Positions 23,130 to 31,015 of a stretch of DNA of 64,000 nt are shown piece by piece. The stretch comes from Streptomyces smaragdinus (GTDB taxonomy: Bacteria; Actinomycetota; Actinomycetes; Streptomycetales; Streptomycetaceae): assembly GCF_009604385.1 (NCBI RefSeq), contig NZ_WEGJ01000011.1, positions 62,001-126,000 of the forward strand, in the 5' to 3' direction. The stretch's first letter is position 1, and every line of letters begins with the position of its first letter. Both the position numbers and the translations under genes were made by a program. The notes under the pieces are model-generated. The model was given only the letters and a program-made list of their open reading frames with translations, searched no databases and was not told the origin of the DNA.

Positions 23130-24452
23130 ATGACGAAGTCCAGGACCCGGCTGCCGCGCCCCCGCGCCCTGGCCGCGGCCACCGCGCTGGCGCTGCTCCT
23201 CACCGGAGCCGCCCTCGTCGCCGGCGGCACCTCCGCCGGACCACCCGGCGCACCACCCGCCCCGGCAGCCGGGGTGCCCTTCGAACGGCTGGCGGGGGAC
23301 GACCTCGACCGGGGCGTCACCGCCCTGCAGACACATCTGCGGACCCAGCCCAAGGACGCCGCGGGCTGGGCGGGCCTGGGCGCCGCGTACGTCGAACAAG
23401 CCCGCACCAGCGGCGACCCCACCCGCTACCCGCTCGCCGGGAAGGCCCTGGCCACGTCGCTGGAGCTGCGGCCGGACAACGACACCGCGCTCGCCGGACA
23501 GGCCGCCCTGGCCGCCGCCCGCCACGACTTCCACGGCGCGCTCCGCCTCGCGGACGCCGCCCTGCGGGTGAACCCGTACAGCGAACGCGCCCTGTCCTCC
23601 CGCATCGACGCCCTCGTCGAACTCGGCCGCTACCCCGACGCCCTGCGCGCCGCCCGCACGGCCGACTCCCGGCGACCTGGCATACCCGTGTTCACCAGGT
23701 ACGCCTACGTCCTCGAACTGCGCGGCGAAGTGAGCGCCGCCCGCCGCGTCCTCGGCCGGGCCCTCGACAGCGCCGTCGCCCCCGGCGACCGGGCGTACGT
23801 GGCGACGCAGGCCGGCCGGCTGGAGTGGACGCAGGGCGAGTACACCGCCGCCGGACGCTACTTCGCGGCCGCCCTGGCGGCCGACGGTTCGTACCTCCCG
23901 GCGCTCGAGGGAAGGGCGCGCACCCGGGCCGCCCGCGGTGACGAACGGGGCGCGATCCGCGACCTCGAGGACGTCGTCCGCCGTCAGCCGCTGCCCGGAC
24001 CGCTGGCCGCCCTCGGCGAGCTGTACGAGGTGACCGGCCGACGGGCGAAGGCCCGCGAACAGTACGCCCTCGTCACCGCCTGGGCGGCGCTGGCCCGCGC
24101 CAACGGCGTGACGGTGGACCTCGACACGGCGCTCGTCGCGGCGGACCACGGTTCACCGGCCGAAGCACTGCGCGCGGCACGCGCCGAGTACGCACGCCGG
24201 CGCACGGTGCACACGGCCGACGCCCTCGCCTGGGCCCTGCACCGCTCCGGCCGCTCACGGGAGGCGCTGCCGTACGCGCGGTTCGCCGTCGGCGTCGGGC
24301 TGCGCGGCGCCGAACTCCGCTGTCACCGGGGCATGATCCTGCTGGCGCTGGGGAAGACGTCCGCCGGACGCGCGGACCTGCGCGCGGCGCTCGCGCTCAA
24401 CCCCGGCTTCTCGCCCCTCGGGGCCCGGGCGGCGAGGGAGGCCCTGCGATGA
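23130..24452 (+). CDS. TPR repeat protein with N-terminal signal/anchor
   Basis: The 440-residue protein starts at ATG 23130, where a signal-anchor begins (basic RTRLPRPR then a 25-residue hydrophobic run). The rest is helical TPR-like repeats, for example AAGWAGLGAAYVEQA, DTALAGQAALAAARHDFHGALRLADAALRVNP and SERALSSRIDALVELGRYPDALRAA, continuing to GMILLALGKTSAGRADLRAALALNPGF. It is probably an exported scaffold. It ends in an ATGA overlap with the transporter gene, so the two proteins are made together and may interact with the DUF4331 protein at the outer membrane face. Confidence 0.82.
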   Translation: MTKSRTRLPRPRALAAATALALLLTGAALVAGGTSAGPPGAPPAPAAGVPFERLAGDDLDRGVTALQTHLRTQPKDAAGWAGLGAAYVEQARTSGDPTRYPLAGKALATSLELRPDNDTALAGQAALAAARHDFHGALRLADAALRVNPYSERALSSRIDALVELGRYPDALRAARTADSRRPGIPVFTRYAYVLELRGEVSAARRVLGRALDSAVAPGDRAYVATQAGRLEWTQGEYTAAGRYFAAALAADGSYLPALEGRARTRAARGDERGAIRDLEDVVRRQPLPGPLAALGELYEVTGRRAKAREQYALVTAWAALARANGVTVDLDTALVAADHGSPAEALRAARAEYARRRTVHTADALAWALHRSGRSREALPYARFAVGVGLRGAELRCHRGMILLALGKTSAGRADLRAALALNPGFSPLGARAAREALR

Positions 24453-26011
24453 GGGCGCACCCGGCCGTACCGGCGTCGCGGAAGGCCGATGCCCGTCCGG
24501 CCTCCCCGGTGCGGGGGCGCCGCCCCACCCCGGCCGCGCGCTGCGGACGCGTCCTCGCCGTGGCCGCGGCTCTCCTCACGCTGGGTGTGGCGTTCGCCCC
24601 GCAGGCGTCCGCGCATCCGCTGGGCAACTTCAGCGTCAACCAGTACGACGGGATCGTCGTCGCCCCCCGTGCGCTGCGGGTGGACCATGTGGAGGACCTG
24701 GCGGAGATCCCCGCGCGGCAGGTACGGGGCGCGATCGACCGCGACGGCGACGACACCCTGGCCGCCGGGGAGCTCGCCGCGTGGGCGCGCGGACGGTGCG
24801 CCACCGCCGCCGGGCGGGCGCGGGCGGTCGTCGACGGGACGGCCGTCCCGGTGGAGGTGACGTCCGCGGGGGCGCGGGTGCGCCCGGGGCAGGCGGGACT
24901 CGTCACCCTGCGCGTCGAGTGCGCGCTGCGCGCGCCGGTCGCGGCCGGGGGGCACCGCGTCGGCTACCGGCCCGCCGACGCCGCCACCGCGAAGGGCTGG
25001 CGGGAGATCACGGTGGCGGGGGACCGGATGACGCCGCGCGGCACGGACGTACCGGAGGAGTCCGTGTCCCGGCGGCTCACCCGCTACCCCGCCGATCTGC
25101 TGTCGTCGCCGCCCCAGCGGGCCTCCGCCGCGTTCACCGCCGTCCCCGGCGGGCCCGCGCTGGCCGCCGGCCCGACGCCGTTCGGCGCCGGGGCGCTGCC
25201 GCGCGGGGCGGACCGCTGGACCGAGGCGCTGAGCGGACTGGTCGCCCGGCACGAACTGAGCCTCGGCTTCGGGGCGCTGGCGCTGGCGATCGCCACGGCG
25301 CTCGGCGCGCTGCACGCGCTGGCGCCGGGACACGGCAAGACGCTGATGGCCGCCGCGGCGGCGAGCGGCCGCGGTTCGCCGCGCGACATCGTGGTCCTGG
25401 GGGCGTCGGTCACGGTGACCCACACGCTGGGGGTGTTCGTGCTGGGCGCGATGGTCATCGCCGGCTCGTCGGCGACACCGGCCGTGGTCACCTGGCTGGG
25501 GATCGTGAGCGGCGCGGTGGTGCTGGTCGCCGGCGCGGCACTGCTGCGGCGGGCGTGGCGGGGGGAGGCGCACGGGCACAGCCACGGGCACGACCACAGC
25601 GACGGGCACGCGCACGACCACAGCCACGGGCACGATCACACGCACGGACACACCCACACCCACACCCACGCCGGGAAACACCCCCGAAAACCCCCGCGCA
25701 CCCTCCTCCTCGGCTTCGCCGGCGGCCTCGTCCCCAGCCCCTCCGCCGTCGTCGTCCTCGTCGGCGCGACCGCCCTCGGCCGCCCCTGGTTCGGCGCGCT
25801 CCTGGTCGTCGGCTACGGCGCCGGGCTGGCGCTCACCCTCACGGCCGCCGGCTTCCTGGTCGTCAAACTCGGCCACCGGGCGCGGGCGGCGGCGAGCCGC
25901 AGACGTGCCGCCGCCCGCTGGCTGCGGGCGGCGCCGTTCGGCAGCGCGGCGGTCGTCCTGGCGCTCGGCTGCGGGCTCGTGCTCAAGGGAACGGCGGCGG
26001 CCCTGGCGTGA
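24449..26011 (+). CDS. Nickel/cobalt-type membrane transporter with exported N-domain and His-rich loop
   Basis: This 520-residue protein begins with an uncleaved or cleaved signal (VLAVAAALLTLGVAFAPQASAHPLGNFSVNQY), giving an exported N-terminal domain of about 220 residues. The C-terminal half has six hydrophobic helices with the RcnA/NicO-like motif LHALAPGHGKTLMAA (about 288-302). A cytosolic-type loop follows that is extremely rich in His (HGHSHGHDHSDGHAHDHSHG and on, about 373-410). GLVPSPSAVVVLVGA lies in the second half. RcnA-like proteins export Ni/Co. The direction and metal here are inferred only from similarity. Expression with the SigK-controlled genes suggests metal stress or supply. 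Confidence 0.82.
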   Translation: MRAHPAVPASRKADARPASPVRGRRPTPAARCGRVLAVAAALLTLGVAFAPQASAHPLGNFSVNQYDGIVVAPRALRVDHVEDLAEIPARQVRGAIDRDGDDTLAAGELAAWARGRCATAAGRARAVVDGTAVPVEVTSAGARVRPGQAGLVTLRVECALRAPVAAGGHRVGYRPADAATAKGWREITVAGDRMTPRGTDVPEESVSRRLTRYPADLLSSPPQRASAAFTAVPGGPALAAGPTPFGAGALPRGADRWTEALSGLVARHELSLGFGALALAIATALGALHALAPGHGKTLMAAAAASGRGSPRDIVVLGASVTVTHTLGVFVLGAMVIAGSSATPAVVTWLGIVSGAVVLVAGAALLRRAWRGEAHGHSHGHDHSDGHAHDHSHGHDHTHGHTHTHTHAGKHPRKPPRTLLLGFAGGLVPSPSAVVVLVGATALGRPWFGALLVVGYGAGLALTLTAAGFLVVKLGHRARAAASRRRAAARWLRAAPFGSAAVVLALGCGLVLKGTAAALA

Positions 26012-26036
26012 GACGGCCCGAACCCGGCGTACCGGT

Positions 26037-26057
26037 CCGCGCGTTGTCACCGCGCGG
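26037..26057. terminator. Hairpin after the transporter gene
   Basis: CCGCGCG-TTGTCAC-CGCGCGG, a perfect 7-bp stem 25 bp after the transporter stop. The remaining 88 bp before the kinase start holds a CTACC-TTT-GGTAG dyad at 26101-26113, possibly regulatory. Confidence 0.65.
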
Positions 26058-26144
26058 AAACAGCACCCTCCTACGCGCAGCGGTGGTGCGGACTGAAGCG
26101 CTACCTTTGGTAGGAATCGCACCTCTGGGGTTGGGGGAACACGA

Positions 26145-27788
26145 ATGAGCGGAGATGCGAACAAGGATCCGGTGCTGATCGCGGGCAGATACCGGCTCCT
26201 CAACGCCCTCGGACAGGGCGGCATGGGGGTGGTCTGGCGGGCGTACGACGAATCGCTGAACCGCGAGGTCGCCGTCAAGGAGGTCCGCGCCCCGCGCCAT
26301 CTCGACGACCGCGAGGTGCAGCGCCTCTACACCCGGCTGGAGCGCGAGGGCTGGGCCGCCGCCCGGATCTCCCACCGCAACGTGGTGACGGTGTACGACG
26401 TGGCCACCCACGACGGCCGGCCGTGGATCGTGATGGAGCTGGTCAAGGGCCTGTCGCTGGCCGATGTGCTGGAGGCCGGGGGCCCGTTGCCGCCCGCGCG
26501 CGCCGCGCGGATCGGCGCCGAGGTGCTGGCGGCGCTGCGCAGCGCCCACGAGGCGGGGGTGCTGCACCGGGACGTCAAGCCCGGCAACATCCTGATCGGC
26601 AACGACGGCCGCGTCGTCCTCACGGACTTCGGCATCGCGATGATCGAGGGCGGCTCCGCGCTCACCGTCACCGGCGAGGTGATCGGCTCCCCGGAGTTCC
26701 TCGCCCCCGAGCGCGCGCTGGGCCGCACGCCCGGCCCGCCGTCCGACCTGTGGTCGCTGGGCGTGACGCTGTACGCGGCGGTGGAGGGCATCTCGCCGTT
26801 CCGCCGGGACACCGCGCTGTCCACCCTGCGGGCGGTGGTGGACGAGGAGTTGCGGCCCCCGGCGCGGGCCGGCGCGCTGACCGGCGTGATCGACGGCCTG
26901 CTGCGGAAGGACCCCGACGGGCGGACCACCGCCGAGGAGGCCGAACGGCAGCTGCGGATCGTCGCCGCGGGCGGCGAGCCCCGCCCGGACACCCGGGGAG
27001 CGGGCCGCGGCCCGACGACCGTCGCCGACCGCCCCGCCGCCACCCCGTCGTCCGGCCCCGCGGCCGGCGCGTATCCGCCCACCGCGCCGTACGGCCCCGG
27101 CACGACGGCCACCACCCCGTTGTCCGCGGGAGCCGCCGGAGCCGACGACGCCCGCGGCCGCCGCGCCGGCCTCGTGCTCGCCGTCGGCGCGCTCGCCCTC
27201 GCCCTCGGCGCCGGGGGCATCGCCTGGGCGCTGCTGCACGACGGCGACGGCAACGGCAGCGACAACGGCGGCTACCAGGGCGCCACCACGGGCGGCGACG
27301 CCGGCGCCTCCGCGGGCGGCACCCAGGACACGCCGACGGACGACCCGACGGAGGAACCGAGCACCAGCCCCTCGCCGAGCGTCTCGCAGGAGGCCGCCGG
27401 ACAGACCACGACCAAGCCGCCGGCCCTCGTCGTGCACGTCTCGGTGACGGCCGTGCGCGCCGAGTACTCCGGCGTCTGCCCGCCGCCCGAGAACCAGGCA
27501 CCCGCGTTCACCGGCAGCATCGAGGTCAACCGGATCCCGGCGCAGGTCACGTACCGCTGGGTCACGAAGAGCGGGAAGGGAGGCTCCGACTGGAAGACGG
27601 CCTCGTTCGACAGCGGCCTGTACGAGGTGAACCCCGAGGCGGTCGTCACGGCGTACACCGAGGGCGGTGCCTATCAGGACGAGATCGCCCTGCAGGTGAA
27701 GAGCCCCGCCGCGACGTCGGAGTACGTGCTGTTCAGCACCACCTGCGAGACGGACCGGCCGACCGTGAGTCCGGAGGCGGGCGGATGA
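26145..27788 (+). CDS. Membrane Ser/Thr protein kinase (PknB-like, with extracellular domain)
   Basis: The 547-residue protein has a full Hanks-type kinase domain (about 12-275): glycine loop LGQGGMGVVW, VAVKEV with the ATP lysine, HRDVKPGN catalytic loop, TDFGIAM, and the APE-type LAPERALG. A Pro/Thr linker leads to one membrane helix (about 344-366) and a Ser/Thr/Gly-rich stalk. A C-terminal extracellular domain with two Cys (SGVCPPPENQ and FSTTCETDRP) follows. No PASTA repeats are seen. The external domain may sense a ligand or simply be structural. It is followed 54 bp later by an AAA ATPase gene. Confidence 0.9.
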   Translation: MSGDANKDPVLIAGRYRLLNALGQGGMGVVWRAYDESLNREVAVKEVRAPRHLDDREVQRLYTRLEREGWAAARISHRNVVTVYDVATHDGRPWIVMELVKGLSLADVLEAGGPLPPARAARIGAEVLAALRSAHEAGVLHRDVKPGNILIGNDGRVVLTDFGIAMIEGGSALTVTGEVIGSPEFLAPERALGRTPGPPSDLWSLGVTLYAAVEGISPFRRDTALSTLRAVVDEELRPPARAGALTGVIDGLLRKDPDGRTTAEEAERQLRIVAAGGEPRPDTRGAGRGPTTVADRPAATPSSGPAAGAYPPTAPYGPGTTATTPLSAGAAGADDARGRRAGLVLAVGALALALGAGGIAWALLHDGDGNGSDNGGYQGATTGGDAGASAGGTQDTPTDDPTEEPSTSPSPSVSQEAAGQTTTKPPALVVHVSVTAVRAEYSGVCPPPENQAPAFTGSIEVNRIPAQVTYRWVTKSGKGGSDWKTASFDSGLYEVNPEAVVTAYTEGGAYQDEIALQVKSPAATSEYVLFSTTCETDRPTVSPEAGG

Positions 27789-27842
27789 CGTCCCGCGCCG
27801 CGCCGGAAAACCTGTGTGCGCGAGAGGGCGGGTTGTCGCACG

Positions 27843-29021
27843 ATGAACCACATGAGCGCTGAGCGGGCCGACGAGCCCAGGAGGATTCTGCTGCCCGTCG
27901 ACGACGATCCGGCCGGTGCGGTCGAGGACATCCTGCCGTTGCGGCTCGCCCTGGAGGACAGCGATTCACCGGGCGACGTCGTGGATGCCCTGTTCCTGGG
28001 GCGGTTCGCGAGCGGGGAGCAGCCGTGGTCGCGTACGCACTCCATCGACAAGGTCAAGTCCGGTGCCACGCTGCTGCCGCCGGACGCCTGTGTGATCCGC
28101 TCGGCCAAGGACCGCGGCCGCGGCGGCTCGGTGCTCGCCGAGGGCCCCGGCTGGACGGTGCTGGTCAGCCGCTGGCAGCGCGGCGCCGACGTCACCGTCA
28201 CGGCGGTCAGCGACGAGCTCGCCGAGCAGATCCTCAGCCAGGCGACGGACGGCGCCGCCGACGAGCCCGAACCCCAGCCCGACCAGGTGCCGATGGGTTT
28301 CTGGTACCTGTCCACGCAGCGCGGGCCGCGCCGCACCACCCGGAAGATCAGCGCCCCGTCCTGGGACGAGATCCGCGGCAACTACACGGCGCCGGTGGCC
28401 GGTTCCATGGCGGATCTGATGGGGATGACCCCGGACGACGTCACGGGCCGGCTGCTTCTGCTGCACGGGCCGCCCGGTACGGGCAAGACCTCCGCCCTGC
28501 GGACGCTCGCCCGGTCCTGGAAGGACTGGTGCCGGGTCGACTGCGTGCTGGACCCGGAGCGGCTCTTCAACGACGTCGGCTATCTGATGGACATCGCCAT
28601 CGGCGAGGACGACGGCGCGAACGGCGGCCGGTGGCGGCTGCTGCTGCTCGAGGACTGCGACGAGCTGATCCGCGGCGAGGCCAAGCACGCCGCCGGCCAG
28701 GCCCTCTCCCGGCTCCTCAACCTCACCGACGGCCTGCTCGGCCAGGGCCGCAACGTACTCATCGGCGTCACGACGAACGAGGACCTGGAGCGCCTGCATC
28801 CGGCCGTGGTGCGCCCCGGCCGCTGTCTGGCCCGGATCGAGGTCGGCCCGCTCAGCCGGCGCGAGGCGGTCGACTGGCTCGGCGACGACGCCGACGGACG
28901 GGAGCACGCGATCGGCCGCGACGGCGCCACGCTCGCCGAGCTGTTCGCGCTGCGCCGCGGCACCGCGCCGGTGGGGCTGCCGGAGCAGCCGGGCCGGGAC
29001 GGCGCCGGGATGTATCTGTAA
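27843..29021 (+). CDS. AAA family ATPase with N-terminal DUF5925-like domain
   Basis: The 392-residue protein (ATG 27843; ATG 27852 is an alternative) has an N-terminal region of about 150 residues (DEPRRILLPVDDDPAGAVEDILPLRLALEDSD in register). I recall this from Streptomyces ATPases labelled DUF5925. The AAA core then shows Walker A LLHGPPGTGKTSAL, Walker B LLLLEDCDELI and sensor 1 VLIGVTTNEDLERLHPAVVRPGR. These resemble classical chaperone-like or remodelling ATPases such as CbxX/BCS1 types. Its substrate is unknown. It may form a unit with the kinase gene upstream. Confidence 0.8.
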   Translation: MNHMSAERADEPRRILLPVDDDPAGAVEDILPLRLALEDSDSPGDVVDALFLGRFASGEQPWSRTHSIDKVKSGATLLPPDACVIRSAKDRGRGGSVLAEGPGWTVLVSRWQRGADVTVTAVSDELAEQILSQATDGAADEPEPQPDQVPMGFWYLSTQRGPRRTTRKISAPSWDEIRGNYTAPVAGSMADLMGMTPDDVTGRLLLLHGPPGTGKTSALRTLARSWKDWCRVDCVLDPERLFNDVGYLMDIAIGEDDGANGGRWRLLLLEDCDELIRGEAKHAAGQALSRLLNLTDGLLGQGRNVLIGVTTNEDLERLHPAVVRPGRCLARIEVGPLSRREAVDWLGDDADGREHAIGRDGATLAELFALRRGTAPVGLPEQPGRDGAGMYL

Positions 29022-29027
29022 ACGGGC

Positions 29028-30236
29028 TCAGACCAGCGCGAATTGCCCGTTCGGGCCCTCCTCGTGATGGTCGAACACGGACGCGGGCCGCCGCGCTCCC
29101 GCGGGTACCGGCAGCACGCCCGCCTGCCGCAGCTCGGCCGCGGTGACGGGCGCCGCGATCTCCGGCGCGGGCGGCGCGGCGGCGCTCAGCGCCAGTACGG
29201 TGACCAGCTCCAGCAGCTCCGACGTCCACGCCTGTGGCCACTCCCGCGGCCGCACCGCCTCCAGCGAACCGGGCTCCGCCGCGGCCGTGCGCCGCTCGAA
29301 CCACAGCTCCAGCACCCGTACACCCCCGGCCTCGAACTCCCACGCCTCCTTCGGTACGGGGGAGACCCGCCCCTCGCCGACGAGCAGCGTCTCGTCCTCT
29401 TCCGCGTACCCGATCTCCGCCGGACGCGCGGGGATCGGCGCCCGGACGTACGGCCGCCGTCCGCCCGGCTGCCGGGGCCGGTCCCCGCTGCGGGCACCGC
29501 GCAGCTGGAGGTCCAGCAGCCGGTGTCCGCGCTCCAGCCCCGCCGCCCACTCCGCGGGGTCGGCGGTCAGCGGCACCTCGCAGCCGTCCGCCCCGGGCCG
29601 GGCCACGGCCAGCGCCCACGCCAGCACGTCCTCCGCGGCGACGGGCACCCGCAACCGGCGGCGCAGATGGGCCGTCAGCCCCGGCGCGAGGTTGGGCTCG
29701 CGTCCCCCCGGACGGCGGAACAGCGGGCGTATGCGGCCCGGGCGGCCGGCGGGGGAGCGGCCGTCGGGCAGCAGGGCGGAGGCGACGAGCGCCGGCCCGC
29801 CGCCGGCCCGGCCCAGCTCGACGGCGTACAGCTGCCGGTCGTCGGCGACCCGCCACAGCTCCGGGCGGGCCTGGTCGATGAGCCGGTGGTCGGGGATGAG
29901 CCACTGCCGGTCGAACGCGCCGTGCAGCACGGGCACCGGATCGGGGCAGGGGGCGTGCTCGCGGGCGAGCGCCCCGGTGCCGGTCCGCTGGCCGGGGAGC
30001 TGGCCGACGCTGCGGGCGGGCGTACGGGAGCGGGTCGGGTGGAACAGCTCGGCGCGCCGCCGGCCCTCGGCGGCCATCAGCCGGTCCCAGCGGGCGCGCA
30101 GGGTCGCCGGATCGGGGGCCATGACCCAGCCCCGTCCCAGCCGTATCGGGGCGACGCCCCAGGGCATCAGCTCCCCGAGCGTCACCGTCCCGCCCACCGC
30201 CACGCGCCGTCCTCCCGTCGCCGCCCTCCACCGCAT
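29028..30236 (-). CDS. Stand-alone type ISP restriction enzyme C-terminal (target recognition-like) domain protein
   Basis: The 402-residue product (ATG 30236 lacks a clear Shine-Dalgarno; GTG 30185, preceded by GGGCGGGAC, is a good alternative) contains LRARWDRLMAAEGRRRAELFHPTRSRT, then RPELWRVADDRQLYAVELG, GRIRPLFRRPGGREPNLAPGLTAHL, VGEGRVSPVPKEAWEFEAGGVRVLELWFERRT and WTSELLELVTVLAL. This matches what I remember of the C-terminal domain of type ISP restriction-modification enzymes (LlaBIII/LlaGI group). The nuclease, helicase and methyltransferase parts (over 1,000 residues) are absent. It lies directly after a GntR gene in the homogentisate operon, 30 bp apart. Function unknown; possibly DNA binding without cleavage. 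Confidence 0.68.
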   Translation of the reverse strand: MRWRAATGGRRVAVGGTVTLGELMPWGVAPIRLGRGWVMAPDPATLRARWDRLMAAEGRRRAELFHPTRSRTPARSVGQLPGQRTGTGALAREHAPCPDPVPVLHGAFDRQWLIPDHRLIDQARPELWRVADDRQLYAVELGRAGGGPALVASALLPDGRSPAGRPGRIRPLFRRPGGREPNLAPGLTAHLRRRLRVPVAAEDVLAWALAVARPGADGCEVPLTADPAEWAAGLERGHRLLDLQLRGARSGDRPRQPGGRRPYVRAPIPARPAEIGYAEEDETLLVGEGRVSPVPKEAWEFEAGGVRVLELWFERRTAAAEPGSLEAVRPREWPQAWTSELLELVTVLALSAAAPPAPEIAAPVTAAELRQAGVLPVPAGARRPASVFDHHEEGPNGQFALV

Positions 30237-30265
30237 CGTACGGGCGCCCACCGACGCAGGACGTA

Positions 30266-31015
30266 CTACCGCACCTCCACCGTCACGGAGAACGAGAACC
30301 GGTCCCCGCGGTAGCGGATCCGGGCCACGTCCACCACCGTGCCCGCCTCGTCGTACGACACCCCCGTGTAGAACAGCACCGGACTCACCAGCGGCACCCG
30401 CAGCAGCCGCGCCGTCTCCGGATCCGCCAGCCGCGCCTCGACCGTGTCCGTGATCCGCGAGATCCGCACCCCCACCGCGTCCCGCAGCACCCGCGTCATC
30501 GGCCAGCGCTCCAGATCCGCCGGATCGATGCGCGCCGCGAGCTCCGGACGGACGAAGTTCTCCGCCCAGTTCACCGGCTCCCCCGACTCCTCGTCGCTGC
30601 GCAGCCGGCGGTAGACCCCGACCTCCGTCAGCCCCGGGAAGTACTCCGCCAGCTCGGCCGGTACGGGGCCCGTCCCGTGTCCGAGGACGGCCGCCGCGTC
30701 GCCCGACTGCTGGGCCACGATCGCGTCGACCGAGCCCAGCAGCCGCACCGGCGCGCCGCGCCGCGCCGTCCGCTCGATGAACGTCCCCCGCCGGCGGTGC
30801 CTGCTGATCAGGCCCTCCTCCTCGAGCTCCTTCAGCGCCTGGCGCAGAGTGAGCACGCTGACGCCGTAGTGCTCCGCCAGCTGCTCCTCCGTGGGCAGCC
30901 GCAGCGGGGCGTCGGGGGACCGCCCGAGGATCGAGGCCCGCAGGGACTGCGATATCTGATACCAGAGCGGCAGTTTGCGATTGAGCTCGATCGAATCGGG
31001 CGCGAAAGTGTTCAT
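30266..31015 (-). CDS. GntR family regulator, HutC/UTRA type
   Basis: The 249-residue protein has an N-terminal GntR wHTH (LPLWYQISQSLRASILG then LPTEEQLAEHYGVSVLTLRQALKELEEEGLISRHRRRGTF, about 15-80) and a UTRA effector domain (about 95-249) with EVGVYRRLRSDE, NWAENFVRPELAARI and VDVARIRYRGDRFSFSVTVE. Its start overlaps the stop of hmgA by ATGA, so it is co-expressed with homogentisate dioxygenase. It probably senses a tyrosine-pathway intermediate and controls the hmgA promoter, which carries a 10-bp perfect dyad. Confidence 0.85.
   Translation of the reverse strand: MNTFAPDSIELNRKLPLWYQISQSLRASILGRSPDAPLRLPTEEQLAEHYGVSVLTLRQALKELEEEGLISRHRRRGTFIERTARRGAPVRLLGSVDAIVAQQSGDAAAVLGHGTGPVPAELAEYFPGLTEVGVYRRLRSDEESGEPVNWAENFVRPELAARIDPADLERWPMTRVLRDAVGVRISRITDTVEARLADPETARLLRVPLVSPVLFYTGVSYDEAGTVVDVARIRYRGDRFSFSVTVEVR

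Noticed and set aside
21784..24149. Long minus-strand frames opposite DUF4331 and TPR genes
   Set aside because: Typical high-GC antisense frames; composition is Gly/Arg/Val-rich and no family motif is present.
25570..25680. Short tandem CAC/CAG-rich repeats that could suggest a repeat array
   Set aside because: They encode the His-rich loop of the transporter and have no regular spacer, so this is not CRISPR or a satellite.
24323..27851. Long minus-strand frames opposite the transporter and kinase genes
   Set aside because: The sense strand encodes clear domains throughout; the antisense products are low-complexity.
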